Part shown: piece after piece, positions 13,394-15,562 of the stretch | How the letters are laid out: every line of letters starts with the position of its first letter | Numbering within the stretch: the first letter of the stretch is position 1 | Assembly (NCBI GenBank): GCA_903879825.1 | Contig: CAIRND010000422.1 | Span: 1 to 15,562, forward strand | From: an uncultured Geobacteraceae bacterium | Lineage (GTDB): Bacteria; Desulfobacterota; Desulfuromonadia; Geobacterales; Pseudopelobacteraceae | Direction: 5' to 3' | Length of the DNA stretch: 15,562 bases | Translations under genes and position numbers: made by a program | Notes under the pieces: model-generated | Told to the model about the DNA's origin: nothing | Databases searched by the model: none | Seen by the model: only the letters and a program-made list of their open reading frames with translations

Positions 13394-14236
13394 ATGAGAA
13401 AAATGGCATGTATACTTTTGACAGGTGCCGCTTTAACAACGTTCGGCTGCGCGACCGCTCCCGCTCCGGTGTACATCACAGAAGCACAGCAGGTAACGAC
13501 GCTTGCACTGGAGCCGGTCAATCTTGTATCTGATGAACTGACCAAGGATATTACCGGTAAATGGGCAAAACAGCTGTCAGCCGATTCTGTTGACGCCATC
13601 ATGACATCGGTAAAAGCCCAGATTGCCAATACCAAACGATTCACCAAAGTTATTGAAAACTCTCTTGACGGCAAGAGCTATATTATTGAGCCCAGAATTG
13701 AAAGTTTAAGTAACTATGAAACTCCGATGCCTACCGACCCCAACAGAAAACAGCTCACCTTTAAAGCGCGCGTTCGTCTGGATGTAAAATTCATGAATCA
13801 GAAGGGGCAGATTGAGCTGGTAAAATCGTTCAGCGATATGAGAACTCTTGATAAAAAAGTTTCCAGCAAGTTTCCGGTACCGCCTGAGAAAAAAGCGGAA
13901 CTCTATACTGAAGTTATCGATGTTGCTTTCACCGCAGCGGCAAATATGCTCGGCTATGCGTTTAACCCGAGCTATGAAATGGGCAAAGTCACCAGCCTTA
14001 ATGGCCAAACAGCGAATATCATGATAGCCACCAGCAAGATCAAGGTCATGCCAAAAGGGCAGCTTGAAAGCAATGATGGCTTTGTAGTAATCGATGACAG
14101 CAATAAGGTTATCGCATCCATCAGCGAACTCGTTATCGGTGATGGTTCAGTTACCGGCAAGGTGTATTCGCGTGGTGGAGCCTCCATCAAAGAGGGTGCC
14201 AAGGTTCGGGTCCGGGTAAATAGCTTAAAAGAATAA
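13394..14236 (+). CDS. Lipoprotein with CsgG/FlgT-like folds
   Basis: A 280-residue lipoprotein with AGGAG (13379-13383) ten bases before the ATG. The signal is MRKMACILLTGAALTTFGC, with Cys19 lipidated. About residues 30-190 form an alpha/beta domain with an ITEAQQVTTLALEPV strand, a helix leading to NTKRFTKVIENS and a long strand pair (SYIIEPRIESLS; LTFKARVRLDVKF). That pattern fits CsgG/LPP-type periplasmic or outer-membrane proteins. The C-terminal region (about 195-277) is all-beta (MGKVTSLNGQTANIMIATS, GFVVIDDSNKVIASI, GGASIKEGAKVRV). It looks like an SH3-like barrel of the FlgT C-terminal type. Together with the neighbouring paralogues it strengthens the FlgT/CsgG theme. Whether it forms a pore like CsgG cannot be told, because no clear transmembrane hairpin is seen. 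Confidence 0.7.
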   Translation: MRKMACILLTGAALTTFGCATAPAPVYITEAQQVTTLALEPVNLVSDELTKDITGKWAKQLSADSVDAIMTSVKAQIANTKRFTKVIENSLDGKSYIIEPRIESLSNYETPMPTDPNRKQLTFKARVRLDVKFMNQKGQIELVKSFSDMRTLDKKVSSKFPVPPEKKAELYTEVIDVAFTAAANMLGYAFNPSYEMGKVTSLNGQTANIMIATSKIKVMPKGQLESNDGFVVIDDSNKVIASISELVIGDGSVTGKVYSRGGASIKEGAKVRVRVNSLKE

Positions 14237-14257
14237 ATTATAAAGTTGGGAGGATAT

Positions 14258-14836
14258 ATGAAACGCTCTATTAAACTACTTTTATTACTGGCATTTTTGG
14301 CCCTCCTTACATCCGGTTGCGTTACCATCCCCAAAGGGGATAACGCACAAGATAAACGCGAAGTAATCCAGCAGATGAAAAACGACACCTTATCGGATTT
14401 GTATTCCTTGCATCCCCAATCAAAGGACCGTCTCCAACGGGCAGTCGGCTATGCGGTATTCAGCAATGTGGGCTTGAATTTTTATCTTGTGACACTTGGT
14501 GGCGGATGGGGAGTCACCCATGACAATAAGAGCAACCAAGAGCTTTACATGAAAATGGTCTACGGCGGAATCGGACCAGGCATGGGAATCAAGGACTTTA
14601 GAGGAATATTTGTCTTCAAATCGATAGAATCATTTACTGACTTCAAAGAAAAGGGATGGATTACCGGTCTTGCCGGCGATATTGTTGCCAAATCTGAAGC
14701 CAAAGGCGGCGGTGCCGGGGGTGCTATTTCCGTCTCCCCGGATATTGATCTCTACCAGTTGACTAAAAATGGACTTGCCATACAGGCAACCATTCAAGGC
14801 TCGAAATACTATCAGGATAAAGAACTAAACCAGTAG
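14258..14836 (+). CDS. SYLF (Ysc84) domain lipoprotein
   Basis: A 192-residue lipoprotein. The ATG at 14258 follows GGGAGGA (14248-14254); an in-frame TTG at 14246 overlaps that site. The lipobox is LLTSGC with Cys21 lipidated. About residues 45-190 match the SYLF/Ysc84 domain: LQRAVGYAVFSNVGLNF, then the Gly-rich GGGWGVTHDN, a YGGIGPGMGIKDFRGIFVF strand and the closing GLAIQATIQGSKYYQDKEL. SYLF domains bind lipids in eukaryotes; bacterial versions are common outer-membrane-linked lipoproteins of unknown role. The insert KGGGAGGAIS (149-158) is very rich in glycine. It lies 21 bases after the CsgG/FlgT-like lipoprotein gene, so the two are likely co-transcribed. Confidence 0.85.
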   Translation: MKRSIKLLLLLAFLALLTSGCVTIPKGDNAQDKREVIQQMKNDTLSDLYSLHPQSKDRLQRAVGYAVFSNVGLNFYLVTLGGGWGVTHDNKSNQELYMKMVYGGIGPGMGIKDFRGIFVFKSIESFTDFKEKGWITGLAGDIVAKSEAKGGGAGGAISVSPDIDLYQLTKNGLAIQATIQGSKYYQDKELNQ

Positions 14837-14912
14837 TAGTAATAATTTATTAGTTTGTGCAGCACAACCAATCCGATTGCAATGAGATGAAGACCCTTTG
14901 GAGGGGATTACC

Positions 14913-15562
14913 ATGAAAATGCGGCATATCAGGACCTTGGGTTCAGTACTATTTTTGCTGTTTGCTACGGTTGTATGTTCTTCTGCCGCCGGAAAACCGG
15001 CATTAACCCACCACACCGCCCAATATCTTGATCGTGCACTGAGCATAAATATTCAATGGCAATCCGAAAATCCTGTCACAAAAGTGCGGGTAACTGCCGG
15101 CAATGGGGAAAAAGAGGTTGCCATCGACGAGTATGATAACCGTCGCAATCCCTATGGTTATTCTGGAGAAGCATCCGTTGTCATGCCAGTTGATCCGGCT
15201 CAGTTTTCTGACAGTGTGCCATACCAAATTCAGCTTGTAGACGACCTGCGCCTGCGGAGTGACCTTTTTTCTGGAAAAGTCAAGCTGCCTTCCACAACAA
15301 ATCTTGCCAGCATGCCTCCCCCACCCGGAATGCCCGGTATGCAAGGGAATCAGCCAATGCCGGGAAATCCTGGAATGCAAGGAATGCCTGGCGCTGCCCG
15401 CGAAGATAACTGGGGCAAAGGAAACATCCGCAGCGGCAGGGGACGTGGTGAAACACAGGATGGAAAATCCGGTGACATGGTTGACAAACTGTTAAAAGTG
15501 TCCGAGCGTTTTGACACACCTCCCTCTCTTGAAGCAATCAAAGTAAATGTGCTAGGGCCTGA
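14913..15562 (+). CDS. Exported protein with Gly/Met/Pro-rich linker, N-terminal part (runs off the right edge)
   Basis: The frame opens at the ATG at 14913, six bases after GGAGGGG (14900-14906), and remains open for 216 codons to the window end. The signal peptide spans about residues 1-26 (VVCSSAAG); its Cys22 is not in a lipobox. About residues 30-125 look like one beta-sandwich domain (YLDRALSINIQWQ, VTKVRVTAGNGEKEVAIDE, YQIQLVDDLRLRSDLF). A collagen-like linker (about 134-162) follows with PGMPGMQGNQPMPGNPGMQG. A polar, Gly/Arg/Lys-rich stretch (about 165-190) and a helical start (DMVDKLLKVSERF) come next. I do not recognise the family. It is 76 bases after the SYLF gene and may share its unit. 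A surface or periplasmic role is inferred from the signal peptide. Confidence 0.75.
   Translation, partial: MKMRHIRTLGSVLFLLFATVVCSSAAGKPALTHHTAQYLDRALSINIQWQSENPVTKVRVTAGNGEKEVAIDEYDNRRNPYGYSGEASVVMPVDPAQFSDSVPYQIQLVDDLRLRSDLFSGKVKLPSTTNLASMPPPPGMPGMQGNQPMPGNPGMQGMPGAAREDNWGKGNIRSGRGRGETQDGKSGDMVDKLLKVSERFDTPPSLEAIKVNVLGP

Noticed and set aside
14855..14867. Odd palindrome TTGTGC-A-GCACAA between the SYLF gene and the last gene
   Set aside because: A six-base arm is short, there is no T tract and no second copy. It could be an operator, but nothing supports this.

Overview
The window looks like chromosomal DNA of a Gram-negative bacterium, most likely a Geobacter/Desulfuromonas-type member of the Desulfuromonadota. 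Four things point that way: moderate base composition, very strong GGGAGG/GGAGG ribosome binding sites, a sigma-54 activator/sensor-kinase pair, and a run of outer-membrane-type lipoproteins. This assignment rests on general resemblance, not on a database match. No tRNA, rRNA, CRISPR array, transposase gene or phage gene was seen.

Left, minus strand (1-1829): a small operon that reads a Cys4 zinc-ribbon protein, then a sigma-54-dependent response regulator with an apparently degenerate receiver domain, then the first 27 codons of a sensor kinase whose ATG overlaps the regulator stop codon (ATGA). A very good sigma-54 promoter (TGGCAC-N5-TTGT on the minus strand, 1871-1885) precedes this operon. 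Three copies of a CGACAAAAGTTG motif, two of them forming a perfect dyad, lie about 65-165 bp upstream of its -24 element, where an activator would be expected to bind. They also lie between this operon and the divergent plus-strand genes.

Middle and right, plus strand (2219-15562, open at the edge): twelve consecutive genes, every one starting with a Sec signal peptide or a lipobox. Unit B (2219-5516) encodes a FecR-TPR protein, a TPR plus S-layer-homology lipoprotein and an LPP20-like protein, and ends at a hairpin terminator. Unit C (5598-13274) encodes a transglutaminase-like protein with a long Pro-rich spacer, three tandem paralogues of a FlgT/LPP20-like exported family (the first lacking the N-terminal domain), a fourth diverged relative and an unrecognised helical lipoprotein. 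It ends at a second strong terminator. Unit D (13394 onward) encodes a CsgG/FlgT-like lipoprotein, a SYLF (Ysc84) lipoprotein and a secreted protein with a Gly/Met/Pro-rich linker that runs off the window.

Taken together, the locus looks like a cell-envelope assembly: outer-membrane lipoproteins, peptidoglycan-binding SLH modules, TPR scaffolds, a FecR-type domain and several copies of the LPP20/FlgT fold otherwise known from flagellar outer-membrane rings and curli-type export. No flagellar or curli genes are visible. A dedicated sigma-54 regulator may control it from the divergent operon. The function of the whole is not known to me; the idea that it forms one envelope machine is inference from co-location, shared export signals and shared folds.
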